Shown: positions 33,873-43,455 of the stretch, one piece after another
Numbering within the stretch: the stretch's first letter is position 1
Layout: the number at the start of each line of letters is the position of its first letter
Origin: Spartinivicinus poritis
Lineage (GTDB): Bacteria; Pseudomonadota; Gammaproteobacteria; Pseudomonadales; Zooshikellaceae
Assembly (NCBI RefSeq): GCF_028858535.1
Contig: NZ_JAPMOU010000020.1
Location: 1 to 64,000 of the forward strand
Direction of reading: 5' to 3'
Length of the DNA: 64,000 bases
Position numbers and translations under genes: made by a program
Notes under the pieces: generated by a model
The model's input: only the letters and a program-made list of their open reading frames with translations
What the model was told of the DNA's origin: nothing
The model's database searches: none

Positions 33873-34739
33873 ATGAGTATTATGAGTAACCAGTTGTCAA
33901 GCAAACCTGTTTCAATGGATTTTAATAATGGTAACGGAATAGCCGCACACTTTTATCATGCCAATGGTTTTCCTCTGGAGATATATAGCGGGCTATTGAC
34001 TAAATTAAGTCAACACCTCAATTTAAGTGCGTTGGCATTACGGCCTACATGGCCGAATATAGGTTTGCCTCCTAAACAAAGGAGCTGGCAGATATATGCA
34101 GATGATTTAATTGATTTTCTTGAAAGACAGAATAAAGGTCCAGTCATAGGCATTGGGCACTCAATGGGAGCTACTTGTACCGTTTTGGCAGCTAAAAAAC
34201 GACCAGACCTTTTTAAATCACTTGTCTTGATTGAGCCTGCAATGGTCTCATCTGCAGTGGCTTTGCTTGTTCGTATTTTCCCTAAAGCTTTTGTGAATTT
34301 ATTTAATCCAGCAAAAAATGCCTTAAAAAAGCCTGATAAATGGGATAGTCGACAAGCATTTCTTTCCTACTGTAAACAGTTTAGAGGGTATAAACGTTTT
34401 GATGATGAGATGTTTAGTTTATTGGCTAAATACGGTGTCACTGAAACAAGAAACGGTCAATACCAGCTCAGTTTTCCAAAAATATGGGAAGCCCATAATT
34501 ATACGCAACCGCCTAATCTTATGACGAGTCTTGAAAAGCTTAAAATGCCCTGTATTGCAATACGAGGGAAGCCATCTATTTTTGTCACTGAGTCCATTTG
34601 GCAAGAGTGGCGAAGTCGCTGTCCGCACTTTTTATTCAAGGAAAATCTAGACTATGGCCATTTATTTCCACTTGAAAACCCCTCAGCATGTTATGATATT
34701 CTTTCAGAAGCGTTAACTGAATTATCATTAATGGGCTAA
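33873..34739 (+). CDS. Alpha/beta hydrolase
   Basis: A 288-residue cytoplasmic alpha/beta hydrolase. The nucleophile elbow GIGHSMGAT places the catalytic serine at residue 97, the oxyanion region is HANGFPLEIY near residue 30, and the catalytic histidine is probably in DYGHLFPLENP near the end. An ATG at 33882 within the frame is a second possible start. The gene is alone after the divergent rimK remnant. The substrate cannot be told; esterases, lipases and haloalkane-type enzymes share this fold. Confidence 0.87.
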   Translation: MSIMSNQLSSKPVSMDFNNGNGIAAHFYHANGFPLEIYSGLLTKLSQHLNLSALALRPTWPNIGLPPKQRSWQIYADDLIDFLERQNKGPVIGIGHSMGATCTVLAAKKRPDLFKSLVLIEPAMVSSAVALLVRIFPKAFVNLFNPAKNALKKPDKWDSRQAFLSYCKQFRGYKRFDDEMFSLLAKYGVTETRNGQYQLSFPKIWEAHNYTQPPNLMTSLEKLKMPCIAIRGKPSIFVTESIWQEWRSRCPHFLFKENLDYGHLFPLENPSACYDILSEALTELSLMG

Positions 34740-34846
34740 AAAGTTGTCACACAAATTAAAAGTTTGTGTCTGGTGGAATACTTGGATGAAGATGCTAACT
34801 TTAAAAGGTTGACTGAAATAGGAACTGGCTAACCCAGGGATAACAT

Positions 34847-35302
34847 ATGGATCATGATGGACTAGTGGCATTTTTACGATCAGCAAAAAGTACCGGTTAT
34901 CAATGGATTGGGGGTAATGAAGGCCAGCCTTGTCGTGACCAAAGTCGACAGTTCCTGTATACCGAAGGTGATTATCATTACCGTGACCATTATTTTGGTT
35001 ATCGCCAGTTTGGTGGGGAAGAAGTCGTTTGGTTAAATCAACAACCTATATGGCAAATGCTGTATTTTGGTAACATTAGCCTACCTCAGGCCTGTGAGCC
35101 TGTCTTTACTTTTTTGCAGAAAGCGCTGCAACAGCCAGATGCCAACCTTCCTTTACGTGGCCCCAAACAGTTCAGCCAAGAGCCGTGGCAGTATCAGCTA
35201 ACGGTGGAAGGAACATTGCAGCAGTTCCAAGGTATTGAACAAGTATCGCATGATGGCCAGTTGGTTTATCAGCTACGACTGATTGGAGGCTGCCTCAAGT
35301 AA
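34847..35302 (+). CDS. DUF5680 domain protein
   Basis: A 151-residue cytoplasmic protein of the DUF5680 family. Family text is YHYRDHYFGYRQFGGEEVVW followed by LNQQPIWQMLYFGNIS, and the protein begins with LVAFLRSAKSTGYQW. Function is unknown. It lies about 110 bases after the hydrolase and before the SBP cluster, with no sign of being in either transcription unit. An SD is not obvious before the ATG. Confidence 0.82.
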   Translation: MDHDGLVAFLRSAKSTGYQWIGGNEGQPCRDQSRQFLYTEGDYHYRDHYFGYRQFGGEEVVWLNQQPIWQMLYFGNISLPQACEPVFTFLQKALQQPDANLPLRGPKQFSQEPWQYQLTVEGTLQQFQGIEQVSHDGQLVYQLRLIGGCLK

Positions 35303-35410
35303 CCTAGCCGTAGTAAAGGGTATACCGCTAAAATTATGTCAGTTTTGTTGTCAGATCATAAAACCAGGTCTAACTTGTTCATAATATAACTGATTATTTT
35401 GGTTACCCTT

Positions 35411-36172
35411 ATGAGGTGGAAAGCACTATTCATTGGGATTTTGACTTTACAGCTGGGCGTACTGAACTCAGTGGGCTTTGCGGGCGCTAACACATTATTA
35501 GTGGTGACTGAAGACTTTCCACCGTTTCAATTCCCAACCCCTGAGGGTGAGGTGTCAGGAATGGCCACAGAAGTGGTCAAAGAAGTGCTGGCTAAGGCGG
35601 GCATTAAAGCAGAAATACGTTTGTATCCCTGGGCCAGGGCTTATAAATTAGCTCTCAAAGAAACTAATGTACTCATTTACTCAATTGCCAGAACCCGAGA
35701 TCGTGAGCATCATTTTAAATGGATAGGCACTATTACCCCTTATAGTGTTTATTTATGGAAGTTGGCGTCCCGGGATGATATTCAATTACAAACATTGGAA
35801 GATGCCAAACAGTTCATCATCGGTGGAGTAACCAATGATGTTAAACAAGATTATCTGGTTAACCATGGGTTTGATGTAGGGGAGCAAGTCATGTTAACCA
35901 ACAGTGATACCTTGAATTTAAAAAAACTTACGAAAGGACGCATCGACTTAACGCCGTTTGATGAAGTTGCATTTGCTCATACTGCCAGGCAGTTAGGCTT
36001 TAAGATGGCCAATTATAAGCGGGCATTTTATTTAGAAGAATTATCTTCTGAGCTTTACATGGCAATGAGTATTTTAACCCCAGATGACCTGGTTTATAAC
36101 TTAAGACGTGCCTTAGACAAAGTGAAAGACTCTGGTCGCTATGATGAAATTAAACAAAAATACTTAAAATAG
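35411..36172 (+). CDS. Orphan periplasmic solute-binding protein (SBP family 3 type)
   Basis: A roughly 253-residue exported protein with a signal peptide (MRWKALFIGILTLQLGVL to GFAGA) and a type II binding fold: LLVVTEDFPPFQFPTPEGE at the first strand, LYPWARAYKLALKETNVLIY and HHFKWIGTITPY. It shares the YPWARxY and FKWxGxI motifs with the next two proteins, so it belongs to the same subgroup, though it is more distant. The frame opens at a TTG at 35399, but the ATG at 35411 gives a proper signal sequence. No permease or ATPase is adjacent. Confidence 0.82.
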   Translation: MRWKALFIGILTLQLGVLNSVGFAGANTLLVVTEDFPPFQFPTPEGEVSGMATEVVKEVLAKAGIKAEIRLYPWARAYKLALKETNVLIYSIARTRDREHHFKWIGTITPYSVYLWKLASRDDIQLQTLEDAKQFIIGGVTNDVKQDYLVNHGFDVGEQVMLTNSDTLNLKKLTKGRIDLTPFDEVAFAHTARQLGFKMANYKRAFYLEELSSELYMAMSILTPDDLVYNLRRALDKVKDSGRYDEIKQKYLK

Positions 36173-36399
36173 TCAGTCATTTCTCTTTGCTTATAATATA
36201 TACCTATTATGAAACGCCGTTATTCCTGTTGATTGCGAGATTCAAATCGTGTTAACAGGCCCTAGCTTTTTTATAATACAAAGATATATCGCTATAGGAA
36301 ACATAAAAAAACAGTTAACTATAAAAAAATATAAATAAAGACTAGATAGCTTTTACACTGTTACTAATAACTTTCAATCAATGAGAGGAGTAGTATCAA
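36173..36399. other. Intergenic region before the SBP pair
   Basis: 227 bases. A half palindrome GTTAACAGGCCCTAG followed by T6 lies at 36251-36271 and resembles the palindrome at 15309-15326. The rest is AT-rich and probably carries the promoter of the tandem SBP genes. Confidence 0.45.
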
Positions 36400-37170
36400 A
36401 TGCTTGTCAGTCGCTTAAAAACGATGTTATTGATGGGGTTGCTGTTATTGGGCAATCACGTTAATAGTGAAGGGTTAGAGAAACTGACTTTTATTACGGA
36501 GTCATATCCTCCCTATAATTTTGAAAATGCAGGTATATTAAGAGGTATTTCAGTTGATTTATTAGTGGCTGCTAGCCAAAAAGTGAACCAACCTGTTACT
36601 CGCAGTAAAATAAAGCTTTACCCTTGGGCCAGAGGGTATCGTAATGCTGTTGATGGTCCAAATATTGTGCTGTTTGCAACTACCCGTACAGAAGAGAGAG
36701 AACCTCTCTTTAAGTGGGCTGGCCCTATTACAGCTACTCGCATTGTATTATTAGCCCCCAAAGCGAACAATATTACCATTAATTCACCTGCAGACTTAAA
36801 AAAATATAAAATCGCGGCTATTCGTGATGATGTGGGTGAGCAATTGGTTGTCGCGTTAGGTATTGAGAAAGGTAAAATCAAGTCTTCAGCAAATGCTGAC
36901 TCTGTTGTTAAAAAGCTAGCGAGCAATAAAGTAGATATGTGGGCCTATGAAGAGAACGTTGCCCGCTGGTTTATCAAGAAAAATAATTTAAATAATGATG
37001 ACTATGCTACCGTATATGTTTTGAAGGAGGGAGAGCTATATTACGCCTTTAGTAAAGATGTGCCAGATACGGTAGTGGCTTCTATCCAAGAAGGTATTGA
37101 TAAAGTCAAAGCAGCGCCTGGTAAAGTAGGAAAAACCTTATATGATGATATTATGAGTGAATATATGTAG
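36400..37170 (+). CDS. Orphan periplasmic solute-binding protein, tandem copy 1
   Basis: A 256-residue exported protein with a signal peptide (to about NSEGLEK) and a type II periplasmic binding fold. Marks include LTFITESYPPYNFENAGILR, LYPWARGYRNAVDGPNIVLF, FKWAGPITATRIVLLAPKA and AIRDDVGEQLV. It is closely similar over its whole length to the next gene product, so the two arose by tandem duplication. GAGAGGAG gives a strong SD. Together with the neighbour and the chemoreceptor downstream it may form a sensing unit, but no direct link is proven. The ligand is unknown. Confidence 0.85.
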   Translation: MLVSRLKTMLLMGLLLLGNHVNSEGLEKLTFITESYPPYNFENAGILRGISVDLLVAASQKVNQPVTRSKIKLYPWARGYRNAVDGPNIVLFATTRTEEREPLFKWAGPITATRIVLLAPKANNITINSPADLKKYKIAAIRDDVGEQLVVALGIEKGKIKSSANADSVVKKLASNKVDMWAYEENVARWFIKKNNLNNDDYATVYVLKEGELYYAFSKDVPDTVVASIQEGIDKVKAAPGKVGKTLYDDIMSEYM

Positions 37171-37204
37171 TTTACTCCATAGCGGTTATAATGAGGGGTA
37201 GATA

Positions 37205-38023
37205 ATGGGGCTACTCCTTTTAAACTCTATAATGAAAAGCTTAGCTTTATTGCTACTATTGTTTGGTGGTTACATTGGAGGGGGTACCGTAGTAGCTGAA
37301 GAAACAGTTGATTTAATAAAGAAAAGATTTTCCAAGTTAACTTTTATTACAGAAGCCTATCCACCCTATAACTTTGTTGAAGAGGGACTTCTAAGAGGGA
37401 TTGCAGTAGACTTATTGATTGCAGCCATTCAACTACAAAGCATCACCTTAAAACGCAAAAATATTAAAATTTATCCTTGGGCGCGTGGCTATCAAAAACT
37501 ATTAAAAGGCCCTAATATTATTTTGTTTAGTACCACACGAACTGCCGCTAGAGAAAGTCTATTCAAATGGGCGGGACCTATTTCGCCAACTCGTATTGTA
37601 CTAATTGCAGCTAAGACCAGGAAAATTAAGATAACATCAAAACTAGACACCCATAATTATATTATTGGTGGTATTCGTGATGATGTAGGTGAGCAGTTAG
37701 TGTTAGCAACGGGTTATCCTCGTAATAAATTTATATCTCAAGCCAACGCTAACTCCATTGTGAATATGCTAGCCAAGCAAAGAATAGACCTATGGGCATA
37801 TGAAGAGTATGTTGGCAACTGGTTTATCAAACAGAATAAACTAGGTGTAGAGGACTTTGAAACGGTATTTTTATTGAAAGAGGCGCATCTCTATTTTGCT
37901 TTTAGTAAAGATGTCGATAATAATTTAGTTAACCTATTGCAACAAGGTATTGATAAAGTGAAAAAAATATCTGGCACTGTGGGGGAAACTTTATATCAAG
38001 ATATATTGGCTCGTTATATGTAG
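37205..38023 (+). CDS. Orphan periplasmic solute-binding protein, tandem copy 2
   Basis: A 272-residue paralog of the preceding protein, with LTFITEAYPPYNFVEEGLLR, IYPWARGYQKLLKGPNIILF, FKWAGPISPTRIVLIAAK and GIRDDVGEQLV. It starts 34 bases after the previous stop with GAGGGG as SD, so the two are cotranscribed. The N-terminus is longer, with a hydrophobic signal region before VVAEE. A chemoreceptor gene begins 65 bases further on the same strand. The two copies have diverged in their surface residues, suggesting different ligands. Confidence 0.85.
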   Translation: MGLLLLNSIMKSLALLLLLFGGYIGGGTVVAEETVDLIKKRFSKLTFITEAYPPYNFVEEGLLRGIAVDLLIAAIQLQSITLKRKNIKIYPWARGYQKLLKGPNIILFSTTRTAARESLFKWAGPISPTRIVLIAAKTRKIKITSKLDTHNYIIGGIRDDVGEQLVLATGYPRNKFISQANANSIVNMLAKQRIDLWAYEEYVGNWFIKQNKLGVEDFETVFLLKEAHLYFAFSKDVDNNLVNLLQQGIDKVKKISGTVGETLYQDILARYM

Positions 38024-38087
38024 GTGTGATGAGCGACTTTTTATTATATAGCTAAAGACGTATGCCCAACTTGAGGGTAATTATTAT

Positions 38088-39758
38088 ATGATTGGTTTTA
38101 TCAAAAAGCTATCAATTAAAGCGAAGATTAATGGCAACTCATTCGTTCTATTAGCAGTGCTGGTGATTAATGCTGCGTTTGCCATTTACTCTATGAATAA
38201 AATAGGGAGTGAACTACACACTATCGTCGCAGAAGACTTGCCGTTAAATGAACATTTAACCCTGGCGACTGAAAGTCAACTGGAGCAGACGATTCACTTA
38301 GAGCGTGGTATACGTTATGGGCAGCAAAATAAACAGAGTGAAGCCAATGGTGAGTTAACGCAGTTCAATAAATATGGCAGCCAGTTTAAAAAAGAAATGA
38401 AAGCCAGTCATCAGATCATTGATACCGCTATAGCACAAGCACATGATCAAGACCATGTAAAAAAATTCAATGAAACCAAACAGCAGCTGTTAAAAATTGA
38501 GAAAGAGTATGTTGAATATGAAAAGCATAGCCATGAGGTATTTAGCAAATTAACGGCAGGTAAAGCCAGTGAGATTACATCATTAACCGAAAAACTTGAA
38601 CATGAAAGTGATCAGCTAGCCAAAGAGTTAACAGCTTTATTAGGAGATGTTGAGCACTTTATTCTTGAGGCAGGGCAACGGGCTGAAGCGCATGAACAAG
38701 TGGCATTAAAAGTATTATTAGGCTTGACTGTACTGTCGATAATCATTTGTGGCTTCACTAGTATGACAGTGTCAAACTTTGTGTCAAAACGGCTAAAAAA
38801 TGCAACACAAGGGCTAGAGTTTATTGCACAAGGCGATCTTACTCAAACAGGCGATACTGATAGTCAGGATGAGTTACAACAATCCATTCAGAAAATGCGT
38901 AATAACTTGTTAGATATTATAAGCCAAATTAATAACACATCAGTAACGTTGTCGACAAATACAGAAAAATTGTCGTCATTTTCCAGGGAGGCCAGCAGTA
39001 ATACCCAGCAACAGCAGCTTGAAATAGATCAAATAACAACGGCAATGAATGAAATCAGTGCTACTTTACAAGAGGTTGCTGAAAATATAAATAGTACTTC
39101 GGTGGCTGCTAATAGTGCTAACATAGAAACGAAAAAAGGCCGAGAGGTTGTTGAAAATACCGTACAAGGTATTCAACAACTGGCGGATCAAGTTGATAAT
39201 GCAGCCAGTGTTATTACCCAAGTGGAACAGGACAGTGAGAATATCAATACGGTACTTGAAGTCATTAAAGCCATTGCAGAACAAACCAATTTATTAGCGC
39301 TAAACGCGGCTATAGAAGCGGCCCGAGCAGGTGAACAGGGACGGGGGTTTGCAGTAGTGGCTGATGAAGTTCGTTCATTGGCTGGTCGAACCCAGGAATC
39401 CACTAAAGAAATTAATCAAATTATTGAAAAGCTTCAAATAGGTTCTAGAGATGCAGTTACTGTCATTAAGCAAGGTCATCAGCAGGTAGAAACAGTTGTT
39501 GAGCAGGCGAAAGTGGCAGGGCAGTCTTTACAAACCATTGAAGAATCGGTTTCTAATATTGACCAAATGTGCAGCCAGTTTGCTACAGCGACTGAAGAGC
39601 AGTTGGCGGTAATGAACGAAATTAATGTCAACATTACTCGGGTTAATGACTCTGCTGTCAGTAACTCAGGTACTGCTAAACAAATTACCTCATTTGCTTC
39701 AGAGTTGGTTAATATAACTTCAAACCTGAAGAGTATTGTAAATAAATTTAAAGTTTGA
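38088..39758 (+). CDS. Methyl-accepting chemotaxis protein
   Basis: A 556-residue transmembrane chemoreceptor. Membrane helix 1 (about residues 13-35) is followed by a helical periplasmic domain of about 170 residues, membrane helix 2 (about 206-228), a HAMP domain, and a cytoplasmic signalling domain with the hairpin tip [19 protein letters not shown] then [15 protein letters not shown], which contacts CheA and CheW. It lacks a C-terminal CheR-docking pentapeptide. It follows two tandem SBP genes closely, so it may receive their ligand-bound forms, as in receptors that use binding proteins. That partnership is inferred only from position. Confidence 0.93.
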   Translation: MIGFIKKLSIKAKINGNSFVLLAVLVINAAFAIYSMNKIGSELHTIVAEDLPLNEHLTLATESQLEQTIHLERGIRYGQQNKQSEANGELTQFNKYGSQFKKEMKASHQIIDTAIAQAHDQDHVKKFNETKQQLLKIEKEYVEYEKHSHEVFSKLTAGKASEITSLTEKLEHESDQLAKELTALLGDVEHFILEAGQRAEAHEQVALKVLLGLTVLSIIICGFTSMTVSNFVSKRLKNATQGLEFIAQGDLTQTGDTDSQDELQQSIQKMRNNLLDIISQINNTSVTLSTNTEKLSSFSREASSNTQQQQLEIDQITTAMNEISATLQEVAENINSTSVAANSANIETKKGREVVENTVQGIQQLADQVDNAASVITQVEQDSENINTVLEVIKAIAEQTNLLALNAAIEAARAGEQGRGFAVVADEVRSLAGRTQESTKEINQIIEKLQIGSRDAVTVIKQGHQQVETVVEQAKVAGQSLQTIEESVSNIDQMCSQFATATEEQLAVMNEINVNITRVNDSAVSNSGTAKQITSFASELVNITSNLKSIVNKFKV

Positions 39759-39956
39759 AATTGAGCATCGCCTATATCTTTAAGGTTCTATACACACATT
39801 TAAATGGGAATTTGCATATCCCGTAAGCTATCGGGGTAAATACTTTGACTTTAAAAAATACTAGGGCGAGTGAAGGCGTGGGCATAATGCTGTGTTGGTT
39901 CTGTTGGGTGATAATATTGTGCTACTAAGAGTAGTTGAAAAAATTAAAATGGAGGG

Positions 39957-39980
39957 AAAGCCCATAGAGTACTGGGCTTT
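39957..39980. terminator. Hairpin between chemoreceptor and LysR genes
   Basis: AAAGCCCA and TGGGCTTT form an 8-bp stem with an 8-nt loop in the intergenic region of convergent genes. The plus side is followed by ATAAATTTTA. It may serve either direction. Confidence 0.55.
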
Positions 39981-40014
39981 ATAAATTTTATGGTGGCTTG
40001 ATGGCGTGTTTAGC

Positions 40015-40977
40015 TCAACAAGCCTCTGATAATTCAGGGTTAATATATTCTACCAACATTTGTCGTAACCATTGATGCCCAGGGTCTTCATCAAATCGTT
40101 CGTGCCAGGTAAGCAGGTAGGTAATGGTTGGTAATTCCAGCGGTAATGGAAGTTCTACCAGCGGATAGTGCTGTTTTGCATAGGTGGCAAATTGCTTGGG
40201 GCCCGTAAAAATCAGATCGCTATGTTGAATAATAGTCAGTGCTGCTTGAAACTCTGGCACTTTGGCGGCAATTATTCGCTCATACCCCTGGTCAGCCAAA
40301 ATAAAATCCAGCATCCATTTATATTTTCCTTCGCAGTAAGCTTGGACATGGCCTAATTTAAGGTAAGTTTTTAGACTCCAACGGGATTTTTTGGATAAGA
40401 CTGGATGGCCACGGCGTACCAAACAAACCATATAATCATCGGTTAATGGCTGGCTGTGTAAATTGGTGGGTAACTCGACGGTGCTTTTCCACGGCACATT
40501 ACTGACATTTTCTTTCACTGTTATACCCAGCTCAATTTGGCCTTGGGTTAACATGTGGGCGGACTGTGCATTCCAAGGTCGATAGTCCAATTCAATATTA
40601 GGTGCTTTTGATAAGAGTGGCCCAAAGTAGCTGGGTAAAAATAATTGATAAGCACTATCAATACTGGTCAGAGTAAAGTGGCGCCTGCTTATATTTGGAT
40701 TAAAACTGGGTGGATCAAGTAGTTTGGAAACATGTTGTAAGGCTGTCTGTAACGGATCTCTCAGTTGTTCTGCATGAGGGGTAGGCAGCATTCCATGGGC
40801 ATTGCGAACCAATAAAGGATCTTGAAACACGTCTCTTAATCGAGCAAGGGTTTTACTCATTGCTGATTGGGACAAATGCAGTCGTTCAGCTGCTCGGGTA
40901 CAGCTTTGTTCCTCTAGCAAAACCTGTAAGCTGACAAGCAGGTTAAGGTCAATTCGGGCTAGGCTTTCAACTTTCAT
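40015..40977 (-). CDS. LysR family transcriptional regulator
   Basis: A roughly 320-residue LysR regulator. The winged helix at the N-terminus reads CTRAAERLHLSQSAMSKTLA followed by RLRDVFQDPLLVR, and the C-terminal two-lobed effector domain follows. A frame start at 40998 exists, but GGAAT with proper spacing precedes the ATG at 40977. It is divergent from the Bcr/CflA-type transporter gene, with about 190 bases between, a common arrangement in which the regulator controls its neighbour. The effector is unknown. Confidence 0.9.
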   Translation of the reverse strand: MKVESLARIDLNLLVSLQVLLEEQSCTRAAERLHLSQSAMSKTLARLRDVFQDPLLVRNAHGMLPTPHAEQLRDPLQTALQHVSKLLDPPSFNPNISRRHFTLTSIDSAYQLFLPSYFGPLLSKAPNIELDYRPWNAQSAHMLTQGQIELGITVKENVSNVPWKSTVELPTNLHSQPLTDDYMVCLVRRGHPVLSKKSRWSLKTYLKLGHVQAYCEGKYKWMLDFILADQGYERIIAAKVPEFQAALTIIQHSDLIFTGPKQFATYAKQHYPLVELPLPLELPTITYLLTWHERFDEDPGHQWLRQMLVEYINPELSEAC

Positions 40978-41170
40978 TATGATATTCCGTTGGGTCATTA
41001 TAGTTCTGAATTTGTTTCTCTTGAGTCCATATCATAAATTAGCTAAGTTGCTCTTATCAATTATGGGTCTATCTCTTCATTACAGGGGGAGTTAGCATTG
41101 TGACTGTGTGTGGTCCCCCCTGATTTTTTTCATTATTCAATATCCGTCGTGTAGTAGTGAGGTATTGCTT

Positions 41171-42376
41171 TTGAATAATGCCAAGAAAAATACTCCTGGT
41201 ATTTTATTTTTAGTGCTGATCACATTGGTACTGTTTTCTCCAGTAGGCATTGATATTTATTTACCTGCCGTGCCTGACTTGATTGATTACTTTAATGCAG
41301 AACAACATCAAGTACAAAATACAATTACAGTATTTTTATTATCAATGGGGCTAGGTCAACTCATCATAGGACCTTTGGCTGACCATTGGGGACGTCGAAA
41401 TATTGCGTTGGTAGGTATTGTACTCTATGGCGTGAGTAGTTGGTTAGCGGTATTTGCTGAGTCAATAACAGAGTTGATGTGGGTTCGTGCCATTCAAGGG
41501 GCTGCTGCCTGCTGTACTTCAGTTGCTGCCTTTGCAGTAGTGAGAGACTGTTTTTCAGGGCAACAAAGTGCCACGGTTTATAGTTATATGTTAGGGGCGA
41601 TTAATTTAGCTCCGGCCTTGGCACCGATATTGGGTAGTGCATTAATTGCTCTGTGGGGTTGGCAAGCTTGTTTTTATGCGCTCGCAATTTACGCATTGGT
41701 TGTAGTCGTGTTGGTCAATCATGGTTTTGTAGAAACGAAGCCTGAGTTTTCTGAGCCTATCCGGCATGTATTAAGCAATTTTTGGCGAATTATCAGCCAT
41801 CATGGCTTTCAATACTACAGTTGCTGTTGTTTGGCTGCTATGACCATGATTATCGCCTATGTCACTTGGTCGCCGGTTGTGTTGATTAAACAGGCGGGCT
41901 TTTCTCAGCTGGCTTATGCTGCATTGTTTGCTTTGAATGCGTTATGGATTTTGATAACCAGCGTTGTTGCCCCAGGGCTTATTCGAAAAATAGGGCCACA
42001 GCGTTGTACTCAACTAGGGCTTTTATGGATGGCAGTGGCGGGTGGATTAATGTTAGCGAGCTATTTCTTTGGCTGGTCATTAGCTGTCAGCTTAATGCTG
42101 CCCGTTGGTATTGCTAGTGTGGGGTTTGCTTTAGTTTTGGGCTCTGCTACCAGCTTGGCACTAAGCCCTTTTGCGGAATGTGCAGGCACCGCTGCAGCTA
42201 TGTTGGGTTGTGTACAGATGGTGGGCGCTTCGTTATTAGTAACAGCAATGACTCAACTCGCGATACCTCCACTGATATTACTGGCTGCTGTCATGCTACT
42301 GGGAGGAATTCCACTATTGTGTTACCGCTATAGAAACCCAGCAGCAATGGATACGGTTGTGAGTTCGGTTGGGTAA
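41171..42376 (+). CDS. Bcr/CflA-type MFS efflux transporter
   Basis: An about 400-residue major facilitator transporter with twelve hydrophobic helices. The subfamily marks are FSPVGIDIYLPAVPDL in helix 1, LADHWGRRNIALVG in loop 2-3 and VRAIQGAAACCTSVA in helix 4, as in Bcr/CflA drug exporters that use the proton gradient. The frame opens at 41108, but GAGG (41159-41162) precedes a TTG at 41171, giving MNNAKKNTPG as a natural start; the start remains uncertain. The divergent LysR gene may regulate it. Confidence 0.88.
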   Translation: MNNAKKNTPGILFLVLITLVLFSPVGIDIYLPAVPDLIDYFNAEQHQVQNTITVFLLSMGLGQLIIGPLADHWGRRNIALVGIVLYGVSSWLAVFAESITELMWVRAIQGAAACCTSVAAFAVVRDCFSGQQSATVYSYMLGAINLAPALAPILGSALIALWGWQACFYALAIYALVVVVLVNHGFVETKPEFSEPIRHVLSNFWRIISHHGFQYYSCCCLAAMTMIIAYVTWSPVVLIKQAGFSQLAYAALFALNALWILITSVVAPGLIRKIGPQRCTQLGLLWMAVAGGLMLASYFFGWSLAVSLMLPVGIASVGFALVLGSATSLALSPFAECAGTAAAMLGCVQMVGASLLVTAMTQLAIPPLILLAAVMLLGGIPLLCYRYRNPAAMDTVVSSVG

Positions 42377-42481
42377 AGAGATTTCGTTAATTTAGACCAT
42401 CCTATCACTTAGGCATTATATGCTGAGCGCTACGCTGTCTACAATTAAATAATTGGGACAATCTAACGAAGTAGTGAGCTG

Positions 42482-43324
42482 ATGACTAAAAGCTTTATTT
42501 TTAGGCTGTTTTTAACCCCTTTATTGACAAGCACAGTGTTACGGCGGCAGGTATTAGGAGCAGGACTATTACTCATAAGCTTCCAAGCAGCAAGCGGAGA
42601 GTGCCCTAAATCCTCTTATGTGATGGCCTGGTCCGAGATGCCGCCTTATATGTTGATTGATTCAGAAGGGAAGATAACTGGATTAGATATTCAATTTATT
42701 CAAGCGGTTTTTAAACAGCTGAATTGCCCATTAAAGCTGGCACGGTTACCTTGGAAACGTTCGCTTTATGAAGTACAAAAAGGTCGGGTAGATTTTTTAG
42801 GGTTGGCTTCTTTAGTAGCGGAACGACAACAATTTGCCTATTACTCAACCCCCTATCGGCTTGAGCAGGTGCGCATAGCTATTCGTAAAGGTGAAGCAGA
42901 ACGTTGGCATATCACATCACTTGAACAATTAGCTGAGCTGAATATGCGATTGAATGTCCAGCTGGGTGCCTGGTATGGACCTGCTTATGCGCAGGCAATC
43001 CAACAAGAGGGATTTAAGCAGTTAGTCCGTGAGGATACGGAAAACGATAAGCAGGTGCTGCGGCTGATCAATAATCGAGCTGATGGTGTGTTCAATGATG
43101 TATTATATTTTGATCACTTTGTAATGAAGTATCAGCAAGCAGGTAAAATTGAGTTACTGCCTTTTGTAGTACATGATAACCCTGTGCATTTTATTTTTAG
43201 TAAAGCCAGTATTAGTCAAGAAAGTTTTAATAAAATTAATGAAGTAATAAAAGCAGTTAAAAAAACCCCTTTTTATCATCAATTGTATAAACAGTCTGTG
43301 GTATCTGACGTAGTAGTCGATTAA
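42482..43324 (+). CDS. Orphan periplasmic solute-binding protein (SBP family 3 type)
   Basis: A 280-residue exported protein. A long signal region ends near FQAASGEC, followed by a type II binding fold with YVMAWSEMPPYMLIDSEGK, LARLPWKRSLYEVQKGRVDF and YYSTPYRLEQVRIAIRKGEA. It belongs to the same broad family as the other SBPs here but to a separate branch. No transport partner is adjacent: the MFS gene lies about 100 bases upstream and an unrelated gene downstream. An SD GAAGTAGTGAG lies before the start. Confidence 0.82.
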   Translation: MTKSFIFRLFLTPLLTSTVLRRQVLGAGLLLISFQAASGECPKSSYVMAWSEMPPYMLIDSEGKITGLDIQFIQAVFKQLNCPLKLARLPWKRSLYEVQKGRVDFLGLASLVAERQQFAYYSTPYRLEQVRIAIRKGEAERWHITSLEQLAELNMRLNVQLGAWYGPAYAQAIQQEGFKQLVREDTENDKQVLRLINNRADGVFNDVLYFDHFVMKYQQAGKIELLPFVVHDNPVHFIFSKASISQESFNKINEVIKAVKKTPFYHQLYKQSVVSDVVVD

Positions 43325-43455
43325 GACTATTTCTGATGTAAATAATGATATACAGCAAATGTTGTTTGATTTTACTTTAATTAATCTTGTCATAGTCATT
43401 TTTCACTTGTTATGATTGGCGCTGTTCTGAATGGTGATGGCGCTAGGAAACGACT

